Source of the DNA: Entonaema liquescens
Taxonomy: Eukaryota; Ascomycota; Sordariomycetes; Xylariales; Xylariaceae
NCBI GenBank assembly: GCA_902805475.1
Contig: CADCSX010000011.1
Span: forward strand, 994,001-1,058,000
Length of the DNA: 64,000 nucleotides
Direction of reading: 5' to 3'
Below, one piece after another: positions 25,714-38,400 of the stretch. The position numbers were made by a program, and so were the translations under genes. How positions within the stretch are numbered: position 1 is the first letter of the stretch; the number at the start of each line of letters is the position of its first letter. Below the pieces are notes generated by a model. The model worked only from the letters and a program-made list of their open reading frames with translations. It did not search any database and was not told the origin of the DNA.

Positions 25714-26422
25714 TCAATCTATACTCAAGTCTTGCCTTACCGCTCCCCACTTCCCCTCCGGATGCCGAAATTCCTTGATTGATGATAAGATCTCTTTCTT
25801 CGTAACTCCTGGGATTGGAAGATCCACTATGGTATCTGCGAAAGTTACGCGCTTCGTCTTTTTACTATTGCGGCGCCGTGCGATATAGCTGGACTCTGTT
25901 TGTTCATTTTGAGAGGGTACTAGTATAGATGCGACCCGAAGTTTCGCTTTCCGCGCAGAAAATATGTCTTGCTTTGATAAGCCTTCGTTTGGTTTAGACC
26001 CAGGCGCCAGGAGTGTGCGTTGCGACTAGATTGTGTAAGCAAGTATAAATATTGCCAATATAACAAATGCACAAAACAAGGCGAGGATGAATTACGAAGA
26101 TAGTCGGGTATATTATAGAGGTACTTAAAAATAAACTTACATTTCCATTCTGTGCCGCAATCTTCCCAACCCAGGTTCCCATCACGGGCATCATGAACGT
26201 CACAAAAAGCGTGAAGGGAACCCTGAATCCGTACGGTATGCAGGGTAGCAGAGCGAACAACAAGGCCAGCCCTACCATACATTTGCCCGCCATGGCACTC
26301 ATCTCATACCGCTCGCCAACCCACCGGATTGGCCACGCGCCCGCGTTGCATACGATCAGGTTCGCGACGCAGAGCAGAGCTGCGGAGAGGAGGAGGAATA
26401 CGACAGGGTCTTCAGATATCAT
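25714..26422 (-). CDS. Small membrane protein with basic cytosolic tail
   Basis: Exon 1 26422..26141 (94 codons) and exon 2 26025..25714 (103 codons plus stop) flank a 115-base intron (GTAAGT donor, acceptor CTAG), phase 0, giving 197 residues. Exon 1 encodes three hydrophobic helices (about 7-30, 43-62 and 66-86: VVFLLLSAALLCVANLIVC; MVGLALLFALLPCIPYGF; PFTLFVTFMMPVMGTWVG). Exon 2 encodes a soluble, basic tail with RRRNSKKTKRVTFAD near residue 145 and a conserved-looking ending. The second exon stays open for over 300 bases in the frame required by the splice, which supports the model. No family is recognised. A small organelle or plasma membrane protein is likely; the function is unknown. 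Confidence 0.65.
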
Positions 26423-28039
26423 TGTTCGTTTACTGCAACGGAATCTATCTGGTTGAAATGTCGAGGGTGCTCGAGAGACCCATCGATGTAGTAGAAATAT
26501 GAGTGATCCTGGTAATGACGGGTATCAGAGATGTGCTGGTGAGTCGAGACAGCGTAACCAGATGGCGGTTTTCCAGACGCCAGCAATACAATTATCCGAA
26601 CACGGGGACTGGCACCTGGTATTACGGTCTGAGGGGAACGCTAGGTTTGCCGACGAATTAGAGTTCACCCGTGCTCGAGTATGAGCTCTTTATTAGTTGG
26701 ACAAGGAATCCTATAAACTGCCTTCGCCGGAGGCTGAGAGTTGGCCGGACCAGCTACGAGGTGGCGCTATGCGTCTGCTGAACCAACGGATCGGTGGAAA
26801 ATACCGGAGCGTTTCAAGAGGTGGGAATCAGGGACGCGAATATATGCCGATAGAACTATAAATTCAACCGTTGTTTCCTATAGGTTAGTCCTGCTAGCAT
26901 GGCTCGACTATGCGAGTAACTAGGTCTACCTATATATCCTTTTTGAGAAGAGCGCGGGGAAAACGGCCACATTTCCCGCTCTCGGGCGACGAGGAAACGT
27001 AACAGGAGCCCGAAACGCTCCGTTGCTACGGCGCTAGGTGCGGCTTCTGAGGAACCCCCTACCGCGTGTTGCTATGACTATAGGGGCTATAAATATTGTT
27101 AAGGCCATAACTCTATCTCGGTCTTCAAGTGTCCTGTGATTGCGGGCCATGAAGGTGAATTTTCTTTTGTACTTATATAAGCGACAACCTAGATGAATCG
27201 TTGAGAGAAATATTATACCTTACTAGGCTTGGCTTATGTAGGCTATATTGATTTACCTATTATGTGAGGTAGATAGTACTCAGAAGTGTAGACGTCCGGC
27301 CGTTGATAATTAATAGAAGGGTAAAAGAAGAACGAAACAATGGCGAAACATATAGACATTTATGATGGATGAGAAGGGGGGAAATAAGTCAATATCTCGC
27401 CAACTACCTAATTAGGTACTCAAGTAGATAGTCACGGCTCATTCTATAGTTCACACGCAACACCTGTACAACTTTAGATCAAGAGCTTTTCAACTTGGAA
27501 TGAGCTTCCATCGACATTTATTCGCTTGCGAAGTCAAGGTGAATGAAAAATATTATGAATTGACTAAGTGCAAGTTTCATATCCAAGACATCATAAATAT
27601 GATGGAAAGTAACTACTAATATCAAACACGTTACTATTTAATTGTGAATGATTGAATATAAGAGACTTTGAGAAACAAACGATGTAGTCTTCTGGAAAGG
27701 GTTTCGGTGCTTGGTAGTATAGGACTGCAATGCGATGTAACCTTGCACTAAATGGTGTGTTGATGATGCCTTATTGATGAAAGGTATCATCATACTTAAC
27801 TAACAAATTTACTAACTAGTAAACACAGGTTCTGATGAGTTAGTAAAGACTATTAATTTTGAAAGAGTCTACGTTAACTCGACCCAACTGTATGTATAGA
27901 CAAATAGATAGATAGTTCAATTAAGACAGATTAAAAATGAACGATAGTATATCTCAATTGACCAATTAATCCCTAGCAAAGCCACCCCAAGGATTAGATT
28001 ACATGAGTAATAATAAATATATTAAAAAGCAAAAGAAAA
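26423..28039. other. Intergenic region
   Basis: No gene recognised. It becomes AT-rich towards the tRNA without being RIP-saturated. Confidence 0.4.
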
Positions 28040-28130
28040 GGGTTTGGCCGGGGATTGAACCCGGGACCTCTCGCATGCAATTGCAAAGGGTGTACCCTAA
28101 GCGAGAATCATACCACTAGACCACCAAACC
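28040..28130 (-). tRNA. tRNA-Pro(AGG) with intron
   Basis: On the minus strand a full cloverleaf can be drawn. The acceptor stem is GGTTTGG with CCAAACC, the D arm contains TGGTCTAGTGG (A box), the anticodon stem is CTCGC with GCGAG, and the T arm is CCGGG TTCAATC CCCGG (B box). The anticodon loop TTAGGGT reads AGG, hence proline. A 19-base intron (TACACCCTTTGCAATTGCA) sits one base 3' of the anticodon, the canonical eukaryotic site. The mature length is 72 nt before CCA addition. Confidence 0.96.
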
Positions 28131-28674
28131 AATAAATTGAGAGCTACTTTGGGCCAATCATGTCAGATCACTGCTTATGAGTGTTTATATAGCATGATAC
28201 AGCCTCCACTTATGTGATAGCGTTAGCGTGAAACTAAGGCGCATCAATCAACAACTCCTTAATAGCAAAACAACATCCAACTTGAATTATCTTAGATCAT
28301 TACATTACGTCTTGGTAATTTGTACGCAGTGCAATGACTAGTTTAATAATTTATGTATGTTCCATTCTCGGTCGAATGCTAGGTACCTACAATCATTGGT
28401 TCCAGGAGTCATGACAACTCATACGTTGTCGGGCTTGTTTTGTTAATTACGACTTCTCATAAAACAAAACTGACATCTCAAGAGTAAGTGAGTAGATTAA
28501 ATTTCATATTCTTCATCCGGCTCTTTTCTGAATACAAGCTATATATATATATATATGCGTATATACCTGGATACCTAAGTGCTTGTCCTTTTTTTTATTT
28601 ATCTTCCCAATGCAAGTGAACCTACCCACCCCCCGAAAACGCCCATAGATGCTAGCACGATGCTCGCTCGCCAT
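28131..28674. other. Intergenic, with TA microsatellite
   Basis: Holds a short (TA)n run at 28540-28556. No gene recognised. The 3' untranslated region of the semialdehyde dehydrogenase gene lies at the right end. Confidence 0.4.
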
Positions 28675-29985
28675 TTAGATGAAACCCTTTAGCACTGCGG
28701 CCTCTGCATTCAGTATTGAGGACCCGGCTGCTCCGATGACAGCTGTATAGTGTGTTAGTGTGTCGTTCACTACTTCAAATATGTAGTAGGTATTAGGACG
28801 TGGGAGATGAAAAGGGGGGGACTCACTGTTATGGCTCAGCGCAACAAACTTGATATCGAAAATCCCGCTCTCGTCCTCGCGCACCCGGCCCACGCTAACC
28901 GTGTACCCGCGACCCAAGTCGCGATCAAGTCTCGGCTGCGGACGATCCGGCTCATCGAAAACTTGGATGCTCGGGCGCGGGGCACTCGGGCACCCTAGCT
29001 TCTCAGCCTCGCTAACGTACTCTCTCAGAGCAGCACGCACATCCTCAGCGCTCGGCGCGGGTCTATTCTTAAACCGTAGCGATACGCATGCAGTGTGGCC
29101 ATCCAGTACCGGGACTCGGTTGCAAGCGGCAGACACGCGAAGCTCGTTCTGCTCGACCAGGGCTGTGGCATCGCTGTTAATCCCGCCGAGGATCTTGCGC
29201 GCTTCGGTTTCCAGCTTGTCTTCTTCGCCGGAGATAAACGGAACTACGTTGTCCATGATGTCCATGCTGCTGACGCCCGGGTAGCCGGCGCCGGACACGG
29301 CTTGCATCGTGACGACGCTGACGGTGTCGACAGGACCGAAGCGCGCTTGTAGAGCCGCGAACGGGATCACTAGTCCAATAACCGCACAGTTTGAGTTACA
29401 CACCAAGAAGCCCTTCTCTAGACCGTGGTGTTTCCGTTGGTGCGGGATCAGGTCGAGATGCGGTAGGTTGACGGTGGGGACGACGAGAGGCACGAGGGGG
29501 TCTCGACGGTAGTTCTTCGCGTTGGAGAATACGGCCAGGTTTGCCTTGAGGAATTCCAGCTCTATATACACGACCCGTATTAGTCTATCAAGTTATAAGA
29601 ACTAAGGGTCCGAGATCAAACATACCAATTTCACCAGCAACGTCCGAATCCAGACCGCTGAAGACAACATCACAGTCGGCAAACTCGCTGGCCTTGCACT
29701 CGCGGACAACAAGCTCGCCCACAGGGCCCATAGGAGAGGCCTGTTTCCATCTTACAGCGTCCTTGTACTTCTTCCCGGCAGATCTAGACGATGCTCCCAC
29801 GGCGTGGAGAACGAAGTGCGGGTGTTGCGACAAGAGCAGGATAAACCTCTGGCCCACGGAGCCAGTGCAACCGAGTACACCTATACACAGCAAGCACAGT
29901 TTAGTATACGCCTCCTTTTTACCATTGGCACTGTCATGGAAGTGGAATTCTTACCGCATTTCTTAGTGGGAAATTGAGAAGCCAT
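28675..29985 (-). CDS. Aspartate-semialdehyde dehydrogenase
   Basis: Reduces aspartyl phosphate to aspartate semialdehyde with NADPH, the branch point to threonine, methionine and homoserine (HOM2 reaction). Four exons: 29985..29955, 29880..29626, 29561..28827, 28742..28675. Introns are 74, 64 and 84 bases, all with GT/AG ends and consistent phase, giving 362 residues, the usual length. The N-terminal NADP fold has GVLGCTGSVGQRF; the active-site Cys is in VCNSNCAVIGL; the substrate loop is AVSGAGYPGVSS. The C-terminal signature SHNTVIGAAGSSILNAEAA appears only after removing the last intron. Exon 3 is markedly richer in GC at third positions than its surroundings. It is tandem with the arginine gene, 716 bases downstream of that gene's stop. 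Confidence 0.95.
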
Positions 29986-30701
29986 TATCGTCTAAGATCT
30001 AATTAACCAGTCTGAAGATTGAATCCTGGTATTAGATAGGTAACTTGTTATATTGGCACCCAAGGTAAAGACTGAGAAAAAAAGGTGAGTCAAGCTCGCG
30101 CCATCTACCCCCTTGAAGATTTATACGGAGTTGAATTCGGAATCGCATGTCGCAATGAAAATCGGCAGCTTTGGTGTCAAAATTTTGCCCCGCCGACTCA
30201 CCCCGCCATCCGCCATCGGAACACGCCTTCAGGGGTTTGCCCAGGGACCCCACTGCGCTAAACCATCCCGTTAGGCAATTGGCTTAGCCTTCGGTGTCTG
30301 GCTCCCCTTTTCTTTTTGAGGTCTTTCAAACGGCGTCTTCTGGCGGAGACTGCCGTTTGCTTTCCACAGAAGCCGAGTTGAAGGCTTCCTGACTTATCGT
30401 CTGATCTTAAATATCAAGTCTTAGTGGCTAGCTGATTCGATGGCTCGTATCTGATATAGAAGGCCGTGGGTAGGTTACTACTTTAAACTCTACAATTGTT
30501 CGCAGGTCATATTAGAAGCCTCGACAAGAATTTGGGTGACGAATCATACCAATTCTACTTGAGGAATATCCCTTATACCTTCAGGTTCGTCCAGTTTTAT
30601 AAACATGTCTTTTTTAAAACGCTTCGCACGACACCGATATATACAAGTTTTACATTGTCAAGCGTCCAATCCCATAACCCACTTCCAGCAAAGAACCCCT
30701 T
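29986..30701. promoter_or_regulatory. Promoter region of the semialdehyde dehydrogenase gene
   Basis: About 700 bases between two tandem minus-strand genes. They must contain the upstream gene's 3' end and the promoter of the dehydrogenase. No specific element could be assigned by eye. Confidence 0.35.
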
Positions 30702-33447
30702 CTATTCCATTGGAGGTATACCCTCAAACTCCGCATATCCACGAGCCAAGTTCATATTTTCTATTATTCATGTTAGCATCGCCATTCATTTCAAGATTTA
30801 GAGTATGCGAGTACTTACGCAAACACTGTGTTGCGGCTCCCTTGAGAAGATTGTCTATTGTCACGCAGATAACCGCTCGCTTTCCAGAACTATGAACCGC
30901 GAATCCGCCGATCTCGACGCCGTGCTTCCCGCTGATGGCCTTTACTGAAGGTGCCTCTCCTACTACTTTAACTAGTTTCTCACCCGCGTACCTATCTTGA
31001 TACATTTGCCTGATATCCCTTGAAGTCATCGTCTTGTTCAGGGGAATGTTGATAGTGTGGTGAATGCCCTGAAACCATACTGCGACGTGAGGGATGAATC
31101 CTACATCGACACCAAGTTGGCTACTGATTTCCTTCTCGTGGATATGATCCGTCAAGCTGTACGGAATAATGTTATTGGTTAAGAGCTCCACGTTGTTCTT
31201 CGCCGAAGGTTTGGTGCCAGCTCCTGAATATCCAGAGACTCCAAAGACGGTAGGCTGACCACCGAGAAATTCTACTAGAGGAGCAATTCCGAGTTGAGCT
31301 GCTGTGGCGTAGCAACCGGGGTTTGAAATATGAGTGGCCTGAGCGATTTCTGATCGCTTAACTAGCTCGGGAAGACCGTACGTCCAGGATTTGTCAAATC
31401 GGTAATCAGCAGAGAGATCAACAATTATGCTGTTGTCTTCCCTGGAAGAAGATTCCTTGGCCTTGTTGATAGCGTCAACATACGGTTTGCAAACACCGTT
31501 CGGTAACGCCATCACCCACACGTCTATCTTGCCCTTCTTCTCCATCTCATATACGTCGTCGAAGCTTAGATTCTCGTATATGATTTCCTTTTTCGTATAA
31601 CCTTCAAGCTTCTGTCCTGCCAGTTCTCGTGATGACACGTGACGAAGCTCAAAATTGGGATGCGTGTTGATAAGACTGATCAAGTTTTGGCCTGTATATC
31701 CTCGAGCACCAATGAGCGCAACCCTGGAGGGTTGCGTATTGGACGCGTGCTTCTTGCCATAGGGGGGATTAGGATTAGTCTCTGTGGCAAAGCCTCTACG
31801 CGATCCGCGGGAGAAAGCACCCATCGGCGTGGCTCCTAAAACAGAACGACGGGTAAGGGTAGAGTAGCCCCTTGCCTGGTTGGCCACAGAACCGGATGCG
31901 AAATGTGCCCGTAGATTCTCGGAGGCGATTTGGGCTGCCCGGTGGAGTCTCGACTCAAGGTTAGAATCGCCAAGCATCGCCCGGCCATGGAGAGTGAATT
32001 CTCTCATGAGTTTGTTCAATTCCTCTCCAGGCTCGATACCATACCAGAACATAACATCATTACCCCTAACAATGCTTCCGTCGGCCTTGCCGAAGAACCA
32101 TGTGAGATTCTCGTCATCGGCCTTAACAGTCCAGACCAGGCTAGGGTACTCCTTCTTAATGGCAGCAAAGAGGTTGTCAGCTACGTTGGTTAACCAGCCA
32201 GACTTGGTTATCGTCAATGTGGCCAAGGTTGAATATGATTGGTCCGGAGCGGGGTCGAGAACAACCGCAAGGGCTTTCATGGGTTCATCGAAATAAGCCT
32301 TAAATTTCCGGCCGCTCAAAAATTCCAAGTAACGATCTACAGTAGCCCTAGCGTCGCGGACCTCACGATCCCGAATAAGAACATCCTTTAACTTTTCAAG
32401 GTCACTGAATTCTGCGACACTCTCCGCAGTCATCAGCTTATCACCTCGGCGAATGAGGGTACCGGCTCCGGAATCCGTAAATAGCTCCTTCTGTAGGTCA
32501 GCAGGATGTATGATTGCAACACTAGATGAACGCGGAAGAGTCTCTAGAAGTTCCTTAATCTCGCGAATTTTTAATCGGGTCCCAAACTTGCACCAAGGCT
32601 GTGACATGATATGGTCATATTCCTCATCAAGATTGATGGCGGAGATCTTCTGCACGTTGCCGTCAAACAATCCACCCTTCTCGCTAAGATAGACAACCTT
32701 GAGCGGCTCGAGTTCGCGAGCTAGCTCTCCCGCTGCGACATCGGCGTTGACATTCAGTACCTGACCCTCCCTTGTCTCTGCCATGGAAGTGAGAATAGGT
32801 AGATAGCCGTTTTCGATAGCGGTTTGGATTGGTTCCTTGTTAACTTCTGTAATCTTCCCTACAAACTTCCACTTGTCCTTGTTGAGGTAATCAGCGGTGA
32901 ATACGCTCGAAGTGATGGGTCGAGCGCGAACACCCATCTCTTCTAGACGCTGGACGAGCTTCAAGTTTTCCGCCAGGAAGAGTCGTCTCGCAATTCCTAA
33001 AGTCTTGCCATCGGTAATACGGATTCCCTCCTCGAACTCAGGTTCGACTCCAGCCTCCTCAAGGAGCTTATTGAGCTGCGGGCCAGCACCGTGAACGATG
33101 ATAGGGAAAAGTCCAACATGGTATAGAAAGGCCAAAGACGAACAGAGTTCATCCAGATAGTCGGTCAATATAGCACCGCCGACCTTAATGACGGCAAATT
33201 GCTGAGAAGAAACGGAGGAGAAGTGGGAAAGATACTGCTTGACCTCTCGCTTGGATCCGACGTTGTTGAGCACCTGAATAACGGCAGCGCGCGTAGTCGA
33301 GTCGTTCGATCGAGCGGAAGAGTAAGCAGCCTGCGAGGTTCGTAGGGGAAGGCTGGTAGCGACTGCAGGAGTCAAACGAGTGACTCGAGGAGAAACCCGG
33401 CGAGAGCCAGCTCTCACGGCTGCTCGCACTGCGCGTACCGACAGCAT
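30702..33447 (-). CDS. arg-6: Acetylglutamate kinase / N-acetyl-gamma-glutamyl-phosphate reductase, mitochondrial
   Basis: Catalyses the second and third steps of ornithine/arginine synthesis in mitochondria. Exons 33447..30819 and 30760..30702 with a 58-base intron give 895 residues; splicing replaces a spurious tail with QNMNLARGYAEFEGIPPME. An Arg/Ser-rich presequence (1-50) precedes the amino-acid kinase domain (about 83-345: VIKVGGAILTDY, HGAGPQLNKLLEEAG). A GNAT-like regulatory domain follows (about 355-510), then a linker with a second matrix-processing-like site (SRRGFATET near 550). The reductase (about 575-895) has RVALIGARGYTGQN and the catalytic Cys712 in SNPGCYATA. In Neurospora arg-6 and yeast ARG5,6 the precursor is cut into two enzymes; the second presequence-like stretch fits that. 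The kinase is the usual feedback target of arginine. Confidence 0.97.
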
Positions 33448-36400
33448 GGTCTAAAGTCGAAAAAGGCGAACGACTAAATCCTTAAGTCCAATTGGTACTT
33501 CCACGGCCTATACAGCCGTGGTATCGCGACGGGGATCAAGCTGTCGGCGACGAAGCTTTGAGAAAACTTGGAAGGGAGAGGGACTAAATTAAACAGCGAA
33601 TTGAGTCAGTTTATAGTCAGACGGTAGACGGCACAACACGGAAGATAAATATAGGGCACAAGGGGGGAACCAATTGAACTAATCAAGTTTAATTACCTGA
33701 ATTGACTAACCTAGGAGGATATTATAAGTTGTTATGTGTAAGTTTTCAAGTTTACATTGTTAGAATACTATGAGGAGGGGCAGATAAAGCGGCCGTGATA
33801 TTGTTGTCCTTGGAGAACTTTGTACCGTGACCAAGGAAAAAAAATCTTGGACTTTTAGAACGCCGAACATCGCAGCCACCGCCAATTGAAACTTGGAGAA
33901 GCACTAGAATTAGCCCTTGCTAGTAAGTACCTAAGTATACGCTAAGTACACTAAGTGCTTTCAAACCCCACATCATTCAATTAGAAGAACCTGTAAGGTA
34001 CGTAATGCCTATAAGTCAGATCAGAGGTAATTGCCGTTTGCGGTATCGAGATTTATCTTACAACTTCAAGTTCCAATCCAACACCTAAAAAAACAAAATA
34101 TTCAAGTACGAATTCAAATTCCCACGTTCTACTATAGTAACGTCCTCTTTTAGCTGGACCCTCTGATCGGATGTAGCATCAACACCACCACACCACTACC
34201 CTTGGTCGCATTTTCTAAGGCCTCCAAGCTTCGAGCTGCTGCAGATCCAAGAGCTTCACTACCGTACCTTACACAGCCAAGGGCTCTAAACATCCAATGA
34301 AGTAATATTATTCCTATCGTAAACCTGGAGTAACCTCGACAAGTCAGTCCCTTATTCTGCATGGCCACTTCGCCTTCAAGATAACCACCCGTCGCCGAGA
34401 TGCCGGGTAAGCCAGGAGCTCGATCCATTTAACATGGATTATGTACATTATCCAAAAATGCACTCAGCTGGATGCTTTCCTAGTAGAGTAACCCGGTGAC
34501 ACACACACCTCATGCTCGTGCTCGTGCTCGTGCTCGTGCTCGAGGCTGTGTGCTTTAGTTACCGGACAGGATTCAAATGTCCAACGTGCTCGAATGTTGA
34601 TTTGGAGGTCTACTCAAAAATCCCGCCGCGTTCATGAAAGTCGTACTGGCGCTTAAAACGGCATATATTGTATTTTACTCACCTGCCGGCTTTCAACGGG
34701 GAGGCAGTGCTCATGCAGTGGGATTAGTCCCCCCGGCGTAACGCCTGCCGAAGGAGCACTCACCTCTGTACTACCTGATGCTGAATTGTCAGGATAGCTC
34801 GAGTCCCGGCTACTATGATATACAGTTGAATATACTAACGTGAAGTTGCGCTCTCCAACATTCTCCAAAAGATGCATTGTCGGGAATTTGGCTATTACCG
34901 TGTACAGCCGGAGCCAGGTTTAAATTTCACTGATCATAGGACCGTACGTTGCGTTGCTTTTCTAAAGGTCCCGATCTAGCTACGTCCTTTCGACCCGTAG
35001 CTCTCCGTCGGGACACGTCTATTTATTTGCCGATATCATTAAATATCAGGTTAGGTGTGTTTAAGACAGGCCACTCTCGGCTGCTCAACTTAGGACAAAG
35101 GCACTCGATAGCCAGCCGTGGCTACAACTACCCCTGATTTCATTACCCCTGATTCTCACACCTCGGGGATTTGACGTTTCTGTCATTACACCATGACTTT
35201 TTAAAGAAGCTTTTACGGTAATTTGCGAAAAGCGCAATGCCATCACATCGCGCATACTCTGTAAAGGAGTGTACTAGACCACTGTCTATCGTTAATGTTC
35301 ACCGCTGATTATTAGGCAGATGACCAGAGAGTTCAGACGTATAGACACCAGGGGCAATTGGGACGTCGTCCCTCGAATATCCGCTGCTCTATCATCGTCT
35401 AATGGCAAGAGCAAGGAAAGCTTCATCTCCGCCTTCTAAGTACTCGTCCACATTCATTCAGCATGACTCAAGCTAAGACATGGTCGCAGCTTTGCCAAAA
35501 AGGATAAGACCGCTTAGGATATTTCTTTTTTTAAAATCGCGCTCTCGTCTTTAAGGGTTATGCTCGCTCTTGTTGATTTGATCAGAATATGATGTTTTAT
35601 TCGGAAACATAACATATAAAAAAGGAAAGTTATCGCCCATGCATTTTAACACACCCGTCGCGCCACAGTTTATCCTCGGACAGTACCCCCCAATACCCAT
35701 TCCACGACCCTCCGCCTCTTTTTATCTGAAAGTGTTCATCTTATCCATATCAGGAGTAAAAGGTTTTCTGGTAATACATATAGCATGTAGAGTAAACCCA
35801 GATTTATATTGCATATCTTGAGGTAAGTAGGAACCAGTGAATATCTGTGACATTTATAGTACTACATCCGGGTTGTAGTTTGCATTCCTTTCTACCGCGC
35901 CCCGCTGCTCTCCAGAATAAGGAGAGCATATAAAAGGTCGGTGCCCATGAAGGATGAAGCGATGGATGCCACGTCTTATCACGACCCTGCCGACTATAAA
36001 ACTTGAGGCCTAAAATCCGTGCTGAGTCTAGCAATTCCTATGGCATGATTCTCATATCAATCTTTCCTCAAGCTTTGGTCGGAACCGCTCTGACTTGGCG
36101 AAGCTTATTTTCGCATATGACGATACCATGCTAGTATAACTACCTAAAACACCATACAGTCTTTCCATGAATAGATAGTAAGGAGAAATGGAAGCTGAGG
36201 GAGCGTGAAGAGATCAGACCCCTATTCCGAAACCACGTGGAGAAAAGCCGTGTAACTCATACGGCATACAGTCTTTGTTAGGCTCCGCTACGAGATAGCT
36301 CGAGCAGATACTTGCTTCTAACATCCCCAGGTAGGTGCTTTATCTTACTAATGAGTCCAAGTACATGAATGAGAAGGAAGCCATCGGTTGATCAGACCAC

Positions 36401-37538
36401 GTCTTAACGTTGCAAGAGGGTAGCCATGATGTCGAGTCAAAAGATCTAGAGTGACAATATGCACTTCCACTAGGCTTGCTTGCGACTATGAATGCATATA
36501 AATCTATAATAGGAGACCTCTGGCGTGGTCCGGGTTATCATATCTAAGACAATACATATACCAACCCCAACGTCATATATTAACATGCCTACCAGTCCGA
36601 TTCTACGGGAGAGAACAAGCTTCCATCAATCGAAACATTCCGTAGTTGCTCCTTGCGTCATTTTCGCTCACCTTGTTCACCACATAGTACCCTAAATGTC
36701 CGGTTAGTTAAATTTTGAGTGAGGATCAGTGACAAACTCTCGAACAAGGTGGTTTATCATTCGTCAGTAGGGTCCTGTTTATTCTAGAATAGATGTTTCC
36801 GGGTTATTCGTATTCGGGTAACGAGGGTTACTAGAACAACAGACCTATCTGCTCCTTTATAACATCAATGCATAGTGGATATAGTTGCTAGCAAACAAAA
36901 ACAAGGCACGTAACAGATACTTAATCTAAAGAAAGACAAAGAGCCAAGGCAATGGTCTAGGTTAGTGTATAACGAGAAATGAATAGTTCGTGGCACTGGT
37001 CTTGGAACTTCGAAGTGGTTACAGAGTTCAGCCATGTTTGCATTTCAAACGGTGGCTACCAAAATCTTGAAGCTAACCTAGAAAGTTTCATATCTATACA
37101 GCTATCATAATTCACTGCTCATAGAGAAAGCTAAGAACACATTCATAGTAGCGAGCAAGGCCAGGGCAAAGGTAATTAGTTTATACGCCATTAAGCATCC
37201 ATCTTGAAGGGGGTCGTAAGATATCTTAAATTAGTCGAAAAACGCCTCGCCATCATACATACAAGTCTGGTTTCCTCCGCCGCCCCGCCCCTCGGGGGGT
37301 GTGATCAGGGCGTCGACGGTATCCTAAGCGTTCCGAATTCGTTACGTTTGCGAGCCAAAGAAAGACCGGCCAAATTAAAGACAAACTCCTCTCTGTGCTA
37401 GCGACTCCGAAGATTTTTTTTTTCATGTTCGACATCGCCCCATGTGCTGATGCTCGTAGCCTGCGAGATTCAACCCGTCATTCATGCTATCAAGTCGATC
37501 TGCACTTGATGCACCCAGTGATGTACAGTGGAATTAAA
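33448..37538. other. Gene-poor stretch
   Basis: About 4.1 kb without a recognisable gene. The first few hundred bases hold the promoter of the arginine gene. A hexanucleotide repeat (GCTCGT, nearly five units) lies at 34514-34542. ORFs of 60-95 codons (for example minus strand 34150-34428) show no domain. Confidence 0.5.
34514..34542. repeat. Hexanucleotide microsatellite (GCTCGT)n
   Basis: Nearly five perfect units in tandem, in non-coding DNA. Confidence 0.9.
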
Positions 37539-38400
37539 TTAGACCTTGCCCTGACTTGCGAGGACTGTAGTATGAATTAGTAAGGGTTTATCCTTAAAAG
37601 GTGTAATCGTAACATACCGGACGGGATGACAATAACTAGAATTAGGATGATGATACCGGCAATCAGGCACATCCTCATCTTCATGTCCTTCCACCACATC
37701 TGCTTGCGGACTCTGTTCGCACCACGGCGGAAGCCCTGGGCAGATACGGCTAGGTTGTCGGTCTTATCTTGCAGGGCATCAAGACGCTCGCCACGTTGGG
37801 AGACCTTGTTGATGTTCTCTCGCATGACACCGACGGTGTCATCAATTTGCTGCAAAATCAATTGTTAGCTTCAATACTTCAACTATTTGCAAATTGCGTT
37901 CTGCTCCTAGATCACAAGATATTGCGATTCGCGGTAGTTGTGGTGTCGCATAGATTAAATGATGATATCCAAAGCCCGACGCTATGCCTTGGTCCGAGAT
38001 GTAGTGTTCAGCAGTCCTTCATTAGAAAAGGATTCTCTGCCCCGAATATTCCGTCATCAACAGCTGCGCGTGCGCAACTCTTTTTGATTTTCCTCGGCGT
38101 TTATCGCTAAAATAACGTGCTTCGAGTGTTGTGACTGATAATTTTTGCAGAGTTGTGACGATTGCGGTAGATGTCGTTGGGCATAAAGGAGCTGAATCCG
38201 GAAGGCTGTCTCGTCGCAATTGGTCCTCATATTGGCTTATCGACATCTCGTGATCCGGGAGCAGAAGTATCAAAAAGTAAATCCAGTCGACGAAATAAAC
38301 TTACAGCCTGCAACGCCTGCGTTCGATTGTTACCGCCCTGTTGGGGTGCGGCCTGGCCGCTGGGAATGTAAGGGTCGTAGGGGGCTTCTTGGGTCGACAT
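37539..38400 (-). CDS. Synaptobrevin/Snc-type R-SNARE
   Basis: A vesicle SNARE for fusion of secretory vesicles with the plasma membrane and endocytic recycling. Three exons: 38400..38305, 37849..37618, 37564..37539; introns of 455 and 53 bases; 117 residues, as for fungal Snc proteins. A Pro/Gln-rich N-terminus (1-30) leads to the SNARE motif (about 30-92). The zero-layer Arg51 lies in INKVSQRGERLDALQDKT, followed by NLAVSAQGFRRGANRVRKQM. A single C-terminal membrane anchor (about 93-113, LIAGIIILILVIVIPS) ends in a short luminal tail (VLASQGKV). The first intron, long for this genome, falls just before the SNARE motif. The phases of both introns agree and the product matches the family closely, so confidence is high. 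Confidence 0.94.

Noticed and set aside
30724..30819. Arginine enzyme ending at 30724 without splicing
   Set aside because: Removing a 58-base intron restores the conserved reductase C-terminus, so the unspliced tail is an artefact.
34150..34428. Minus-strand ORF of 92 codons upstream of the arginine gene
   Set aside because: No domain, no splice-supported extension, low-complexity composition.
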